From Glycomyces niveus (GTDB taxonomy: Bacteria > Actinomycetota > Actinomycetes > Mycobacteriales > Micromonosporaceae), in NCBI RefSeq assembly GCF_017592475.1, contig NZ_JAGFNP010000001.1, positions 124,001 through 188,000 on the forward strand: 64,000 nt of DNA, read 5' to 3'. A model generated the notes under the pieces. The model ran no database searches. It saw nothing but the letters and a program-made list of their open reading frames with translations, and had not been told where the DNA came from. The position numbers and the translations under genes are program-made. Positions 27,656 through 36,815 of this stretch are shown here, piece by piece; positions within the stretch are counted from its first letter, which is position 1, and each line of letters begins with the position of its first letter.

Positions 27656-28525
27656 ATGAGCGACCAGGTACCGTCACGATTCTCCGGAGGCGTCGACCTC
27701 AGCACCCTCGCGGCCGCCGCCCAGCAGCAGGCGCAGCAGGGCGGCCTCGGCGGCGGAGGCGTCCTCGCCATCGACGTCACCGACGCGACCGTCCAGAGCG
27801 AAGTGCTCGAGCGCTCCCTCGACGCGCTGGTCGTCGTCGCGTTCTGGGCCGACCAGGTGCCCGAGAGCCTCCAAGTGCGCGACATCCTCCAGCGCCTCGC
27901 CGCCGAAGCCGGCGGCGCATGGGTGCTCGCGAAGGCCGACGTGCTGCAGAACCAGCAGCTCGCCGCCGCCCTCCAGCTCCAGTCGCTGCCCGCCGTCGTC
28001 GCACTCGCGCAGGGCCGCCCGCTCGACCTGCTCCAGGGCCCGCAGTCCGAACAGGGCCTGCGCCAATGGATCGGCCGCGTCACCCAGGCCGCCGGCCTCG
28101 ACGTGCCCCAGCCGGTCGACCCCGAGCTCGCCAGCGCCGAGAACCTCATGGTCGAAGGCGACCTCGACGCCGCCGAAGCCGCGTACGACAAGTACCTCAA
28201 GAACCACCCCGCGTCCGGCGAAGCCGAGGCCGGGCTCGCGCAGGTGCGCATGCTGCGGCGCGTCGGGGCCCTGCCCGACAACGCCGTCGCGATCGCCGAC
28301 GCCGACCCCGACAACATCGACGCCGCCCTCGCCGCCGCCGACCTCCAGCTCCTCTCCGGGCAGGCCGAAGCCGCCTACGAGCGGCTGATCGGCCTGGTGG
28401 CCAAGAACTTCGGCGACGACCGCGAGCGCCTGCGCAAGCGCCTCGTCGAACTGTTCACCGTCGCCGGGACCGACGACCCGACCGTCGCCAAGGCCCGCCG
28501 CAAGCTCAGCGCCGTCCTCTTCTGA
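27656..28525 (+). CDS. Thioredoxin-fold/TPR co-chaperone, YbbN (CnoX)-like
   Basis: 289 residues. A thioredoxin domain (about residues 35-135) with VVAFWADQVPESLQ in place of the redox CxxC segment, so both active cysteines are missing, is followed by tetratricopeptide-like helices (about 150-280, AENLMVEGDLDAAEAAYDKY). This matches the YbbN/CnoX group that holds unfolded proteins for GroEL or DnaK. A redox role is unlikely here. The N-terminal 30 residues are Gln/Gly-rich. Confidence 0.85.
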   Translation: MSDQVPSRFSGGVDLSTLAAAAQQQAQQGGLGGGGVLAIDVTDATVQSEVLERSLDALVVVAFWADQVPESLQVRDILQRLAAEAGGAWVLAKADVLQNQQLAAALQLQSLPAVVALAQGRPLDLLQGPQSEQGLRQWIGRVTQAAGLDVPQPVDPELASAENLMVEGDLDAAEAAYDKYLKNHPASGEAEAGLAQVRMLRRVGALPDNAVAIADADPDNIDAALAAADLQLLSGQAEAAYERLIGLVAKNFGDDRERLRKRLVELFTVAGTDDPTVAKARRKLSAVLF

Positions 28526-28553
28526 CCGGACCCACCAGCACCGCACGACGCAC

Positions 28554-28590
28554 CCGGACCTCCACGCCACACCGTGACGTGGAGGTCCGG
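28554..28590 (+). terminator. Terminator after the YbbN-like gene
   Basis: Perfect 13-bp stem CCGGACCTCCACG/CGTGGAGGTCCGG with an 11-base loop, 28 bases past the stop. Confidence 0.8.
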
Positions 28591-28673
28591 CCGTTCGGTG
28601 GACCCCCGGAACTGGTGCCGAGGCGGTCCGCTGTGACAAGCTAGCGAAGCCGGTGCCGAGTGGGAGGTGGGCG

Positions 28674-29588
28674 TTGCCAGCGACTCGAACGAGACGCATC
28701 GCGGTCCTCGACGCGCCCTCCAACCTCGGACTGCGCCCGCCCACCCCGAGCACCGTCCCCGGCTGCGCCAAAGCCCCAGGGGCACTGCGCGACCACCGCC
28801 TCCTCTCGCGCCTCAACGCCGTCGACGCCGGCTGCCTCACCCCGCCCCGCTTCGACGCCTCCGCCTGGCGGCCCGGCGACGGCGTCGGCCAGGCCAAGGC
28901 CATCGCCGAGTACACGAGGCGCCTCGCCGACCGGGTCGAGCGGCAGTGGCAGGAGCGGCGCTTCCCGCTCGTCCTCGGCGGCGACTGCTCGATCCTGCTC
29001 GGGCCCGCGCTGGCGGCCCGGCGGCGGACCGAACGCGACCGCCAGGACCGCGGCCTGGTCTTCATCGACGCGCACTCGGACTTCCGCCACCCGGGGAACT
29101 CGCAGTATGTGGGCGCTGCGGCGGCCGAGGAGCTGGCGCTCGCGACCGGCCGCGGCCAGCCCGACCTCACCGACATCGGCGGCCTGCGCCCGTATGTGGA
29201 CACCGACCATCTCGTGGTGCTGGGCCTGCGGTCGGACGACCCGCACCGGGTCGAGCTCGAGGCCTCGGGCGTCGCCATGCGCACGGTTCCTGCATTGCGC
29301 GCCAACGGGATCGGCCGGTCCGCGGAGTGGGCGCTCGACTCGCTGGGGGACGTGGCGACGTTCTGGCTCCATGTCGACACCGACGTCCTCGACCCCTCGG
29401 TGATGCCCGCCGTCGACGGCCCCGCGCCCGGCGGCATCTCCCTCGGCGAGCTGAGCCAGATCATCACCACCTGTGCCGCCGACGACCGCTGCGCCGGTAT
29501 GGACCTCACCGTCTTCGACCCCGACTACGACCCCGACGGCGAGTACGCGAAGGCCCTCGCCGACCTCCTCGTCGAAGCACTCCAATAG
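28674..29588 (+). CDS. Arginase/agmatinase-superfamily protein
   Basis: About 304 residues. The binuclear metal motifs of the ureohydrolase fold are seen: GGDCS, FIDAHSDFR, LHVDTDVLDP and FDPDYDPDG. The first motif has Cys where arginases usually have a His ligand (GGDHS), so metal content or substrate may differ; arginase activity is not assured. TTG at 28674 is preferred because GGGAGG (28662-28667) is six bases upstream; a GTG at 28653 would precede that site. Confidence 0.83.
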   Translation: MPATRTRRIAVLDAPSNLGLRPPTPSTVPGCAKAPGALRDHRLLSRLNAVDAGCLTPPRFDASAWRPGDGVGQAKAIAEYTRRLADRVERQWQERRFPLVLGGDCSILLGPALAARRRTERDRQDRGLVFIDAHSDFRHPGNSQYVGAAAAEELALATGRGQPDLTDIGGLRPYVDTDHLVVLGLRSDDPHRVELEASGVAMRTVPALRANGIGRSAEWALDSLGDVATFWLHVDTDVLDPSVMPAVDGPAPGGISLGELSQIITTCAADDRCAGMDLTVFDPDYDPDGEYAKALADLLVEALQ

Positions 29589-29726
29589 CGCCGCTTCACG
29601 ACTTCGGCACGATCACCGATCGCGCCTTTCGACTAAATGCGTTGATATTTCGTGTTCGCGCGTAGGACGATGGTGCCCGCAACTCGGCCGGTTGTCCACA
29701 GTGTCCCCTCTGAGAGGAGCCCCTCC

Positions 29727-30914
29727 ATGTCCTTCACCGACCTCAAGTCCAAAGCGGCTCCGATCCGCCTGTGGGGCGATGTCGACTCGGTCGAGCCGCA
29801 GGCGCTCGGCCAACTGCACAACATCGCGAAGCTCCCGTGGGTCCACGGTGTCGCCGTCATGCCCGATGTGCATTACGGCATCGGGGCCACGGTCGGCTCC
29901 GTCATCGCAATGCGCGGCGCGGTATCGCCCGCCGCGGTCGGCGTCGATATCGGCTGCGGCATGACCGCTCAGCGGACTTCGCTCACCGCGGAGGACCTGC
30001 CCGACGACCTCGGGCGGCTGCGTTCGGCGATCGAGGCGGCGATCCCGGTCGGCCAAGCGATGCACAAGAACTCGGTCGACACCGGGCACGTCAAGACGGG
30101 CCTGCACGGCTGGCACGAGTTCTGGTCCGGCTTCGACGATCTCGCGCGGCCGGTGGCGCGCCGGTCCGAGGCGAAGGCGATGAAGCAGCTCGGCACTCTA
30201 GGTGGCGGAAATCACTTTATCGAGCTTTGTCTATCTGACGACGGCCAGGTGTGGCTGATGCTCCACTCCGGTTCCCGGTACGTCGGGAACGCGCTGGCGC
30301 AGCACCACATCGAGAAGGCGAAGAGCCTGCCGCACAACGCGAGCCTGCCCGACCCCGATCTCGCGGTGTTCGTCGCCGACACGCCCCAGATGGAGGCCTA
30401 CCGGCGGGACCTGTACTGGGCGCAGGAGTACGCGCGCCGGAACCGGGCCGTCATGATGGCCTTGTACCGCCAGGTCGTCAAGAAGCGGTTCCCGAAGGCC
30501 CGCTTCGAGCCTGAGATCTCCGTGCACCACAACTACGTGGCCGAGGAGACGCACGACGGGCAGGACCTGCTCGTGACCCGCAAGGGCGCGATCCGGGCGG
30601 GCCTGGGGGACATGGGGATCATCCCCGGGTCGATGGGCGCCTCGAGCTTCATCGTGCGCGGCCTCGGCAACGGGGACGCGTACGAGTCGGCTTCGCACGG
30701 CGCGGGCCGGAAGATGAGCCGGAACGCGGCGAAGAAGCGCTTCACCGCCGAGGACCTCATCGCCCAGACCGAAGGCGTCGAGTGCCGCAAGGATGCCGGG
30801 GTCCTCGACGAGATCCCCGGCGCCTACAAGGACATCGAGGCGGTCATGGCCGCCCAGTCCGACCTGGTGGAGATCGTGGCGCGGCTGCGCCAGGTCGTCT
30901 GCGTCAAGGGCTGA
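29727..30914 (+). CDS. rtcB: RNA-splicing ligase RtcB
   Basis: 395 residues, the short bacterial form. It ligates 2',3'-cyclic phosphate or 3'-phosphate RNA ends to 5'-OH ends using GTP and manganese. Family motifs are GVDIGCGM with the metal Cys, GTLGGGNHFIEL, SGSRYVGN and the guanylated His in SASHGAGRKMSR. GAGAGGAG precedes ATG 29727. No RtcA, archease or RtcR neighbour is present. Confidence 0.95.
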   Translation: MSFTDLKSKAAPIRLWGDVDSVEPQALGQLHNIAKLPWVHGVAVMPDVHYGIGATVGSVIAMRGAVSPAAVGVDIGCGMTAQRTSLTAEDLPDDLGRLRSAIEAAIPVGQAMHKNSVDTGHVKTGLHGWHEFWSGFDDLARPVARRSEAKAMKQLGTLGGGNHFIELCLSDDGQVWLMLHSGSRYVGNALAQHHIEKAKSLPHNASLPDPDLAVFVADTPQMEAYRRDLYWAQEYARRNRAVMMALYRQVVKKRFPKARFEPEISVHHNYVAEETHDGQDLLVTRKGAIRAGLGDMGIIPGSMGASSFIVRGLGNGDAYESASHGAGRKMSRNAAKKRFTAEDLIAQTEGVECRKDAGVLDEIPGAYKDIEAVMAAQSDLVEIVARLRQVVCVKG

Positions 30915-30927
30915 CCTGAACGGCCGC

Positions 30928-30960
30928 AGGGCCGGACCCGCATGGCGCGGGTCCGGCCCT
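30928..30960 (+). terminator. Terminator after rtcB
   Basis: AGGGCCGGACCCGC/GCGGGTCCGGCCCT, 14-bp perfect arms with a five-base loop, 13 bases past the stop. Confidence 0.85.
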
Positions 30961-31089
30961 CAGTCGTTCCCGGTGTTGACGAGGGGCATGACGACCTGGT
31001 CGAGGATGTCGTCGATGACCTGCTGCGGGGCGGCGTGGCCGCGGGTGAGGAAGTAGTGGGTGAGGAGGTTCGGGGCAAGGTTGACCACC
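30960..31089 (-). pseudogene. TetR-family regulator, C-terminal remnant
   Basis: The minus strand ends with an open frame of about 43 codons reading VVNLAPNLLTHYFLTRG, then QQVIDDILDQVVMPLVNTGND and a TGA. This has the look of the dimerisation end of a TetR repressor. The DNA-binding half is absent. The adjoining plus-strand fragment is the tail of an MFS exporter, so a divergent regulator/exporter pair seems to have lost its middle by deletion. Confidence 0.55.
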
Positions 31090-31111
31090 CCTGGGCATCC
31101 GGCCCCCCGGC

Positions 31112-31306
31112 GGCAGCGCCTCCAGTCTCGACCTGGACGCCATGCCCGACCCGGTCGCCGAGATCGTGCGCGCCGCCTACGGCGACGCCACCGGGCACCC
31201 GTTCCTCATCTCCGCGTGCATCGCCGCGGCCGGGCTCGTCGCCGCGCTGTTCCTCAGCCCGATCGAACTCCGCGAGACCGTCGACCTCGCCGACACCCCG
31301 CCGGGG
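31112..31306 (+). pseudogene. MFS (DHA2-type) exporter, C-terminal remnant
   Basis: In frame with the ATG at 31142 lies the end of a drug-exporter-like protein: LDLDAMPDPVAEIVRAAYGD, then GHPFLISACIAAAGLVAALF and a terminal LSPIELRETVDLAD tail. Only the last membrane helix and tail survive, with no plausible start or upstream body. It runs without a stop into a different remnant. Confidence 0.6.
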
Positions 31307-31335
31307 GAGGAGCCCGCTCTGGCGAACCTTCGCCT

Positions 31336-31921
31336 GAACGACACCCCTGGCCCTGGGCGGTCGCCGCCGCAGCGGCCACCGCCGTCATACTCGCCTTCGG
31401 CTTCGCGCTCGAACCGGTCGCCTGGCTGATGTGGCTCGCGCCCGTCCCGCTGCTGGCGGCCGTGCCCCGCCTCGGCTTCCGGCCCGCGCTCGTCCTGGCT
31501 GACGATCTGCAAGGACCTCGACCACGCCGCCACGATCGCCGCGTACGGCGACGGCGACACCGGGCTGGTGCTCGCTCCCGCCCTCGACTTCCATGTGGAC
31601 GGCTGGTGGCACAGCCGCGTCGCCGTCACCCGCGGCGTGGAGCAGGGCTTCTCACTCGTGCGGGCCGGCCAGATCGGCCTGATGACCGTGAGCGACGCGT
31701 CCGGCGCCGTGCTCGCCGAGGACGACCGCCTCGCGATCGCGGAGGTCCCGACCGGCCACGTCGAGACGCTCTACGACGCGTTCGGGAACTGGTTCCTGTT
31801 CCCCGTCTTCGCCCTCCTGCTCGCCGGCATCGCCGCCGCGATCCCCGCCCGCCGCGGCTGCCGGGCACCTGAGCCGGAACCGGTCGAGGCCGAACCCGCC
31901 GCTCTTGGCGCCCGCGACTGA
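31336..31921 (+). pseudogene. Apolipoprotein N-acyltransferase-like protein, internally deleted and frameshifted
   Basis: Two pieces in different frames. The first (about 31336-31500) encodes an N-terminal hydrophobic stretch with FALEPVAWLMWLAPVPLL, typical of Lnt-like proteins. The second (about 31502-31921) starts at LTICKDLDHAATIAAYGDG, the nitrilase-domain cysteine region, and continues through DFHVDGWWHSRVAVTRGVEQ to a C-terminal membrane helix. The middle of the protein, several hundred residues in intact relatives, is missing and the join changes frame. It should be non-functional. Confidence 0.7.
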
Positions 31922-32070
31922 GCAGGCCACCCTCGCCGGCGGCCCCGACCGCGTCTCCGCTCGGGGCCGCCGGCGACAAAGCTCGCGCGGCGTCCGCCCA
32001 AGGGGCACTGAACCCCGGCCGAGCAGACACTGACGGCGCTTGTGGAGCACCAGGTCTCGACGAACGTCGC

Positions 32071-32083
32071 TAAGGTGGACTGA
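32071..32083 (+). promoter_or_regulatory. Leaderless -10 element of the NACHT gene
   Basis: TAAGGT (32071-32076) ends six bases before ATG 32083; no Shine-Dalgarno site and no clear -35. Confidence 0.5.
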
Positions 32084-35000
32084 TGCGACCCGAAGTCTGG
32101 GTGCCCGCCGTCGCAACCCTCGCAGCAGCCCTCGCCCCGATGGCGATCTCCGCGATCGCCCGATACGTGAAGAACGACAAGGACACCGAAGCGAACGTGT
32201 CGGTGTCGAGCACTGGCCGGGCCGGTCGCGTCGTCGGCCTCGCCGCGATCCCGGCCGTGATCGCCGTGTTCCTCGCGCCCCCGCCGTGGAACTGGGCCGC
32301 AGCCGGAGCCTACGTTCTCGCACTCACCTTGGCGCTCACCTGGTCCTGGCACCGATCGAGACGACACCCCCGGGTCCTCCCCGACGCCGCCAAACTTCTG
32401 GACGGACCGCGAGCCGCACCGGGTTTCGAGTACGACCGCGACTTCCTTCCCGACCTCGTGCGCGTCTACACCAAGAACGACCTCGCCAGGGACCGCGACG
32501 CCCTCGAACACCCGAACTCCGACAAGCCGCAGGAAGCGGCGGCCGAACAGCGGCTGAGCTTCGACAAGATCATCGCCGACCCGAAGGTGCGGCACGTCGC
32601 GATCACCGGTGAGGCCGGAGTCGGCAAGACCTTCCTGCTCCGCTACTGGGAGCACGACCTGCGACACCGCGCGCCGTCATCAGGCCCCGTCTCCAAATTC
32701 AAGCCGCTGCTCGTCGCGGCCCGCAAGCTCGTCGGCCGCGCCTCGATCGCCGAGGCGTTCGGCGACGTCAGCACCGACGTGCTCACCCGACCGCCCGCGA
32801 AGGGCCACACCTGGCTCGTGATGATCGACGCCTTCGACGAGATCACCGCCGCCGACGACCGCGCCCAAGTCGAACACCTCGTCTTCGAGGCCGTCGAGGA
32901 CGCCACGAAGCACAACCGGCCCTGCAAGTTCGTGCTCACCACTCGGGGCCTCACCGACGACCGCCGCCGCAGCTTCGAGAGCCGCGGCGTCACCGAGTTC
33001 GAGCTGCAGCCGTTCACCTCCGAACAGCTCCACGCATTCCTCGTCAACGCGGAGACGAGCATCCCCGACCGCGAGCACCGATCCGCGGCGTACACCGCGG
33101 CGGTCGCGAAAGCCGACCGGTTCCTCAAACGCTGGGAGGACGAGGACGACCTTCTCGAACTCATCAAGCTCCCGCTGCTCGCCCGCGTCGCGGCCACGAT
33201 CTACTTCCACGACCGCCACCTTGAACTCCCGTCGCGGCGCATCGACATCTACCACGACGCGATCGAGCACTGGATCACCCAGTTCCACAAGCGCATGAGC
33301 GTCGAACGGGAGCAGCACGGGCGGGCGCTGCGCCTGCTCCACGAGTGGCACGGCGGCGCGGGCGAACCGAGCCCCGACGCCACTGACATCGCCATCCGGG
33401 ATCTCTTGCGCCGCTTGGCATCGCAGTACCTGGAGAGCGGACAGAGTCCAGTGGTCGCCCTCGCTTGCGAGTTGATGCGGCTCCCGGTCCACCCGAAGGA
33501 CCCACGCGATCTCGACGCACTCGTGACCCTCCTCGAAGCCACCGGACTCGTCCACGACGTCCGGACCGCCCAATCCCACTTCGTCCACAAGTCCTATGCC
33601 GAGTATCTGGCCGCCCCCGATTCCCTCCCTTCGTACCGGACCCCGAAGGACTGGGACGACGCCTTCCGCGATCCTGAACGCCGCATCAGCGCGATCTTCG
33701 CCTTCGCGCAGATCCCGCACGACCAGCGGTCAGAACTCATCACAACCATGCGTGACCAGGGAGACTGCATTCACGCGCTCGGCTGGATCGCCGCGGAGGG
33801 CCTGTGCGTGGTTGAAGGGACTGGCCGCATCGACCGCGAGATGCGGAACGCGCTCATCGAGACGGTGCTCGGGGCCTGGCCTCGCTACCAGAGCTCTGAC
33901 TGGTGGCGGTTGATCAACGGGCTCTGCAATGTGAAGCACGCCAGGGACCTGCTCTTCAGGTTCGTGGAGGAAGGGCGGGAATCCGAATCCGACCGTGTCG
34001 ACATCTCCCGCAGCCTGGCAAACCATGATCCTCGTGGCGTCGATCTGCTCCGCGACTTCACCAGTGAGGGAAACGAACCCTGGATTCGATGGAACGCCGC
34101 GAACGAGCTCCTAGAACACGATCGAGCTGCGGCGAGAGACATCCTGGACGAGCTCGCATCCGACTTGAATTCGCATTCCTTCACCCGCGTCAATGCACTG
34201 AGAAGCCTCGCCGGATACTGGCCGGACTCGGCAGTGCCGATCCTGCGGGAAATCGCGAACGATCCGAGCAACGACCCCAACGAACGGGTGAACGCAGCGG
34301 GCGCATTGGCCGATCATGACGCACTCGCCGCCGCAGACCTGCTCCGCCGATTCCTCGACCAGCGCGGCCTCCCCGATTCCGCCCGGGTTTACGCCGCGAC
34401 GTGGCTTTGCGAGACCGATCGGGATGCAGGAGTCGCCGCACTGCGGGCATTCGCGTCGGACCGAGCGATGGACTCGTATACACGAGGCCAAGCCGCGAAC
34501 ACGCTGCCGCGCTTCGACCGCGAATCCGGGGTCGCCATGCTGTGGGAATTGGCGAGGGACCGCTCGATCGCGATCCGAACGCGCATCACGCTGCTGATCT
34601 GGCTCCGCGAGTACGACCCCGATGCAGCGCAACGTGAACTTTCAGAGGTCGCAGCCGATCGGTCCTTGGACGCCATTGACCAGATGGTCATCACGCGGAT
34701 TCCAGCACGAGACGGCGGCCGGATCGACGTCGCGACGCTTGAGTCCATCGCGTCCGACCCCTCGGCAAGCGACAACGAGCAGGTGTATGCGATCGACGAG
34801 ATGCTGAACATCGACCAGAAGCGAATGATGGACCGGCTGAGGCAGTACGCGACCGACCCCGGCGTTGAGGGCTACGCCCGGAGCAACGCCGCGACCTACA
34901 TTCAGCAGTACGACTTCCGCCTTGGAACCTCTCTGCTGGAATCCATCGCAGACGACGCTGCGGTCAGAGGATCTGAACGCGAGTACGCCTATTCCTGCAT

Positions 35001-36576
35001 GTTGAGGAAAGGACATCCGACAGCTCGACAGCGTCTCCTCGAATTCGCCACGGACGACACGGTCGACCCCACGGCCCGTCTCGAGGCGTTGCGCTCACTG
35101 ATGCCGAGGCTCGGTGAGCAGGGCCTGGCGATCGTGAGGGCACTGCAGTCAGAGAACCGGCTACAGCCGGAACACCGCGCCGATGCGGTCGCGTTCCTGG
35201 TCGATTTCGACGAAGACGAGCCTGTCAACCGGCTGACGGATCTCGCGAACGACCCCGAAGCGCACGAGGACGCCCGCATCAAAGCCGCGGTCGCGCTGGC
35301 GCGCTACGACCTCGCAAATGCAACCGCCGCCCTGCGCCGCCTCGCGGTGAGCGCAGAAGTGAGCGAGGGCGCACGGTCAGCGGCGGCTGGGGAACTGGTC
35401 GCGTTCGAACCCGATCCTGCGTTGCGGCTGCTGACCGGCATCGCCTCGACTCCTGACATGGATGACGAGGCCAGAGTCAAGGCCGCCAAGAGTGTGGCGG
35501 AAGTAGACCGCGAAAGCGGGCGCGTCCTCCTCTTCCCGCTAGCGCAAGACACTGGCCTCTATCGCAACCTCACCGTCGACGCTGCTTACTGGCTCTACAA
35601 GTTCGGTGACGACCGCGGGAAGACTCTCACCATTTCGTATGCGACCGGCCCGGACCTCGATGACCAGGCGCGAGTCGCTGCCGCCAGAAACCTGCTGGAA
35701 CTCGATCCCGAGTTCGGTACAGGACTGCTGACCGCGTTCGCCGCAGACTTCGGACTTGATGACAAGGCCCAAACGGACGCGGCGCTGGCACTCGCAAGGG
35801 TCGATCGCGACGCGGGACTCCGCGCGCTTCGCGACATCGCCGAGGCGCCGCCGACGATCGGGGGCCGCAAGGCTCGTGCAGCGTGGGGTATCACCAAGTA
35901 CCAACCGGACGAGGGCAAACGGCTGCTGCACGAGTTGGTCGCCGACACGAGCGAGCGAGGCCTGACCAGTGTCCTCGCAGCCGACGCGCTGGTGGACTTC
36001 GATCGGGATAACGGTCTGTCGATCCTGTGCGACTTGGCCGAGGATGGATCGATCGACCCTTGCGCCCGTGAGGTCGCCGTTCGCCGCATCGGGGATGTCG
36101 ACCATGTGACCGCGGCCGAGATGCTGTGGAAGCTTGTCATGGACGAATCGGCACCTGCGCTGGTCCGTGTCGAGGCCGCAGACGACCTGCCTCTAGAGAA
36201 CTTCAGCCAGTACCTCGCATTGCAGCGCCGCTTTGTAGACGACCCCGATTTCAGCGGTTTCGGGCGGGTCGGGGCGGCGCTCAAGATCTCCTTCGGGAGG
36301 AAGGTGGAGGGTGTGGAGCGCTTGCGCGCTTTGAGCGCTGATCCGGAACTCGATGAGACGGAGCGGATCTGGGCCGAGATCACGCTTTCGTGGCGCGATG
36401 CCGGGGTGCGCGCGTCATTGGAGCGGCGTCAGGTCGATCCGAGCGCTGTGGACTTCGCGCGCTTGCGCAAGGCGGCGGACGATTCGATCGTGTTGGACCT
36501 GCGGACTGGGCACCCGTTTCGCCGCCGGGTGACAGCCCTTGAAGCGCGTGCTGGTGCTCGAATCGTTCACGATTGA
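32083..36576 (+). CDS. Membrane-anchored NACHT ATPase with HEAT-like repeats
   Basis: 1497 residues. Three hydrophobic segments at the N-terminus (about 5-27, 48-66 and 70-90) suggest membrane anchoring. A NACHT NTPase follows: Walker A GEAGVGKT at 176-183, Walker B LVMIDAFDEI at 245-254, sensor-like VLTTRGL at 284-290. From about residue 620 to 1450 the chain is a run of roughly 33-residue helical repeats (pattern AG...LR.LA.D...D...R..AA..L...D), HEAT/armadillo-like. NACHT-plus-repeat proteins in bacteria include antiphage sensors (Avs and bNACHT types), but no effector domain is recognised, so defence is inference. The 3' two-thirds has visibly lower GC and mixed codon use, suggesting transfer. 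Confidence 0.85.
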   Translation: MRPEVWVPAVATLAAALAPMAISAIARYVKNDKDTEANVSVSSTGRAGRVVGLAAIPAVIAVFLAPPPWNWAAAGAYVLALTLALTWSWHRSRRHPRVLPDAAKLLDGPRAAPGFEYDRDFLPDLVRVYTKNDLARDRDALEHPNSDKPQEAAAEQRLSFDKIIADPKVRHVAITGEAGVGKTFLLRYWEHDLRHRAPSSGPVSKFKPLLVAARKLVGRASIAEAFGDVSTDVLTRPPAKGHTWLVMIDAFDEITAADDRAQVEHLVFEAVEDATKHNRPCKFVLTTRGLTDDRRRSFESRGVTEFELQPFTSEQLHAFLVNAETSIPDREHRSAAYTAAVAKADRFLKRWEDEDDLLELIKLPLLARVAATIYFHDRHLELPSRRIDIYHDAIEHWITQFHKRMSVEREQHGRALRLLHEWHGGAGEPSPDATDIAIRDLLRRLASQYLESGQSPVVALACELMRLPVHPKDPRDLDALVTLLEATGLVHDVRTAQSHFVHKSYAEYLAAPDSLPSYRTPKDWDDAFRDPERRISAIFAFAQIPHDQRSELITTMRDQGDCIHALGWIAAEGLCVVEGTGRIDREMRNALIETVLGAWPRYQSSDWWRLINGLCNVKHARDLLFRFVEEGRESESDRVDISRSLANHDPRGVDLLRDFTSEGNEPWIRWNAANELLEHDRAAARDILDELASDLNSHSFTRVNALRSLAGYWPDSAVPILREIANDPSNDPNERVNAAGALADHDALAAADLLRRFLDQRGLPDSARVYAATWLCETDRDAGVAALRAFASDRAMDSYTRGQAANTLPRFDRESGVAMLWELARDRSIAIRTRITLLIWLREYDPDAAQRELSEVAADRSLDAIDQMVITRIPARDGGRIDVATLESIASDPSASDNEQVYAIDEMLNIDQKRMMDRLRQYATDPGVEGYARSNAATYIQQYDFRLGTSLLESIADDAAVRGSEREYAYSCMLRKGHPTARQRLLEFATDDTVDPTARLEALRSLMPRLGEQGLAIVRALQSENRLQPEHRADAVAFLVDFDEDEPVNRLTDLANDPEAHEDARIKAAVALARYDLANATAALRRLAVSAEVSEGARSAAAGELVAFEPDPALRLLTGIASTPDMDDEARVKAAKSVAEVDRESGRVLLFPLAQDTGLYRNLTVDAAYWLYKFGDDRGKTLTISYATGPDLDDQARVAAARNLLELDPEFGTGLLTAFAADFGLDDKAQTDAALALARVDRDAGLRALRDIAEAPPTIGGRKARAAWGITKYQPDEGKRLLHELVADTSERGLTSVLAADALVDFDRDNGLSILCDLAEDGSIDPCAREVAVRRIGDVDHVTAAEMLWKLVMDESAPALVRVEAADDLPLENFSQYLALQRRFVDDPDFSGFGRVGAALKISFGRKVEGVERLRALSADPELDETERIWAEITLSWRDAGVRASLERRQVDPSAVDFARLRKAADDSIVLDLRTGHPFRRRVTALEARAGARIVHD

Positions 36577-36585
36577 GAAGCGCGA

Positions 36586-36614
36586 AGGGTCCGAGCGCGG
36601 AGCGCTCGGACCCT
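36586..36614. terminator. Bidirectional terminator between NACHT and DUF397 genes
   Basis: AGGGTCCGAGCGC/GCGCTCGGACCCT, 13-bp perfect arms with loop GGA, ten bases after the NACHT stop and 16 bases after the DUF397 stop on the other strand. Confidence 0.85.
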
Positions 36615-36629
36615 GTCGGGTTCTGATGC

Positions 36630-36815
36630 TCAGTTGCGCCCTGCAGCGCGGAGGAGGCCGGTGAAGTCGGCGGCCCCGAGATCGAGGATCGGGGACTCGT
36701 CGCCGAGCTTGCTGTCCCGCACCTGAAAGCCGGAGGGGGCGGGACGGGCTTCGACGCACGCAGAGTCTTGCGAGCCGCTACTCCTGCTGGACTTGCGCCA
36801 CCCGGCTTGACTCAT
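36630..36815 (-). CDS. DUF397-family small protein
   Basis: 61 residues. The beginning GWRKSSRSSGSQDSACVE and the VRDSKLGDESPIL segment are diagnostic of DUF397, the small partner encoded next to XRE/DUF5753 regulators in morphologically complex actinomycetes. Its ATG overlaps the stop of the regulator gene (ATGA). The pair behaves like a regulatory or toxin-antitoxin-like module in Streptomyces (for example Scr1/Scr2-type and WhiJ relatives); the exact role here is unknown. Confidence 0.9.
   Translation of the reverse strand: MSQAGWRKSSRSSGSQDSACVEARPAPSGFQVRDSKLGDESPILDLGAADFTGLLRAAGRN

Noticed and set aside
28653..28673. GTG 28653 as start of the arginase-fold gene
   Set aside because: The ribosome site GGGAGG lies downstream of this codon; TTG 28674 is correctly spaced.
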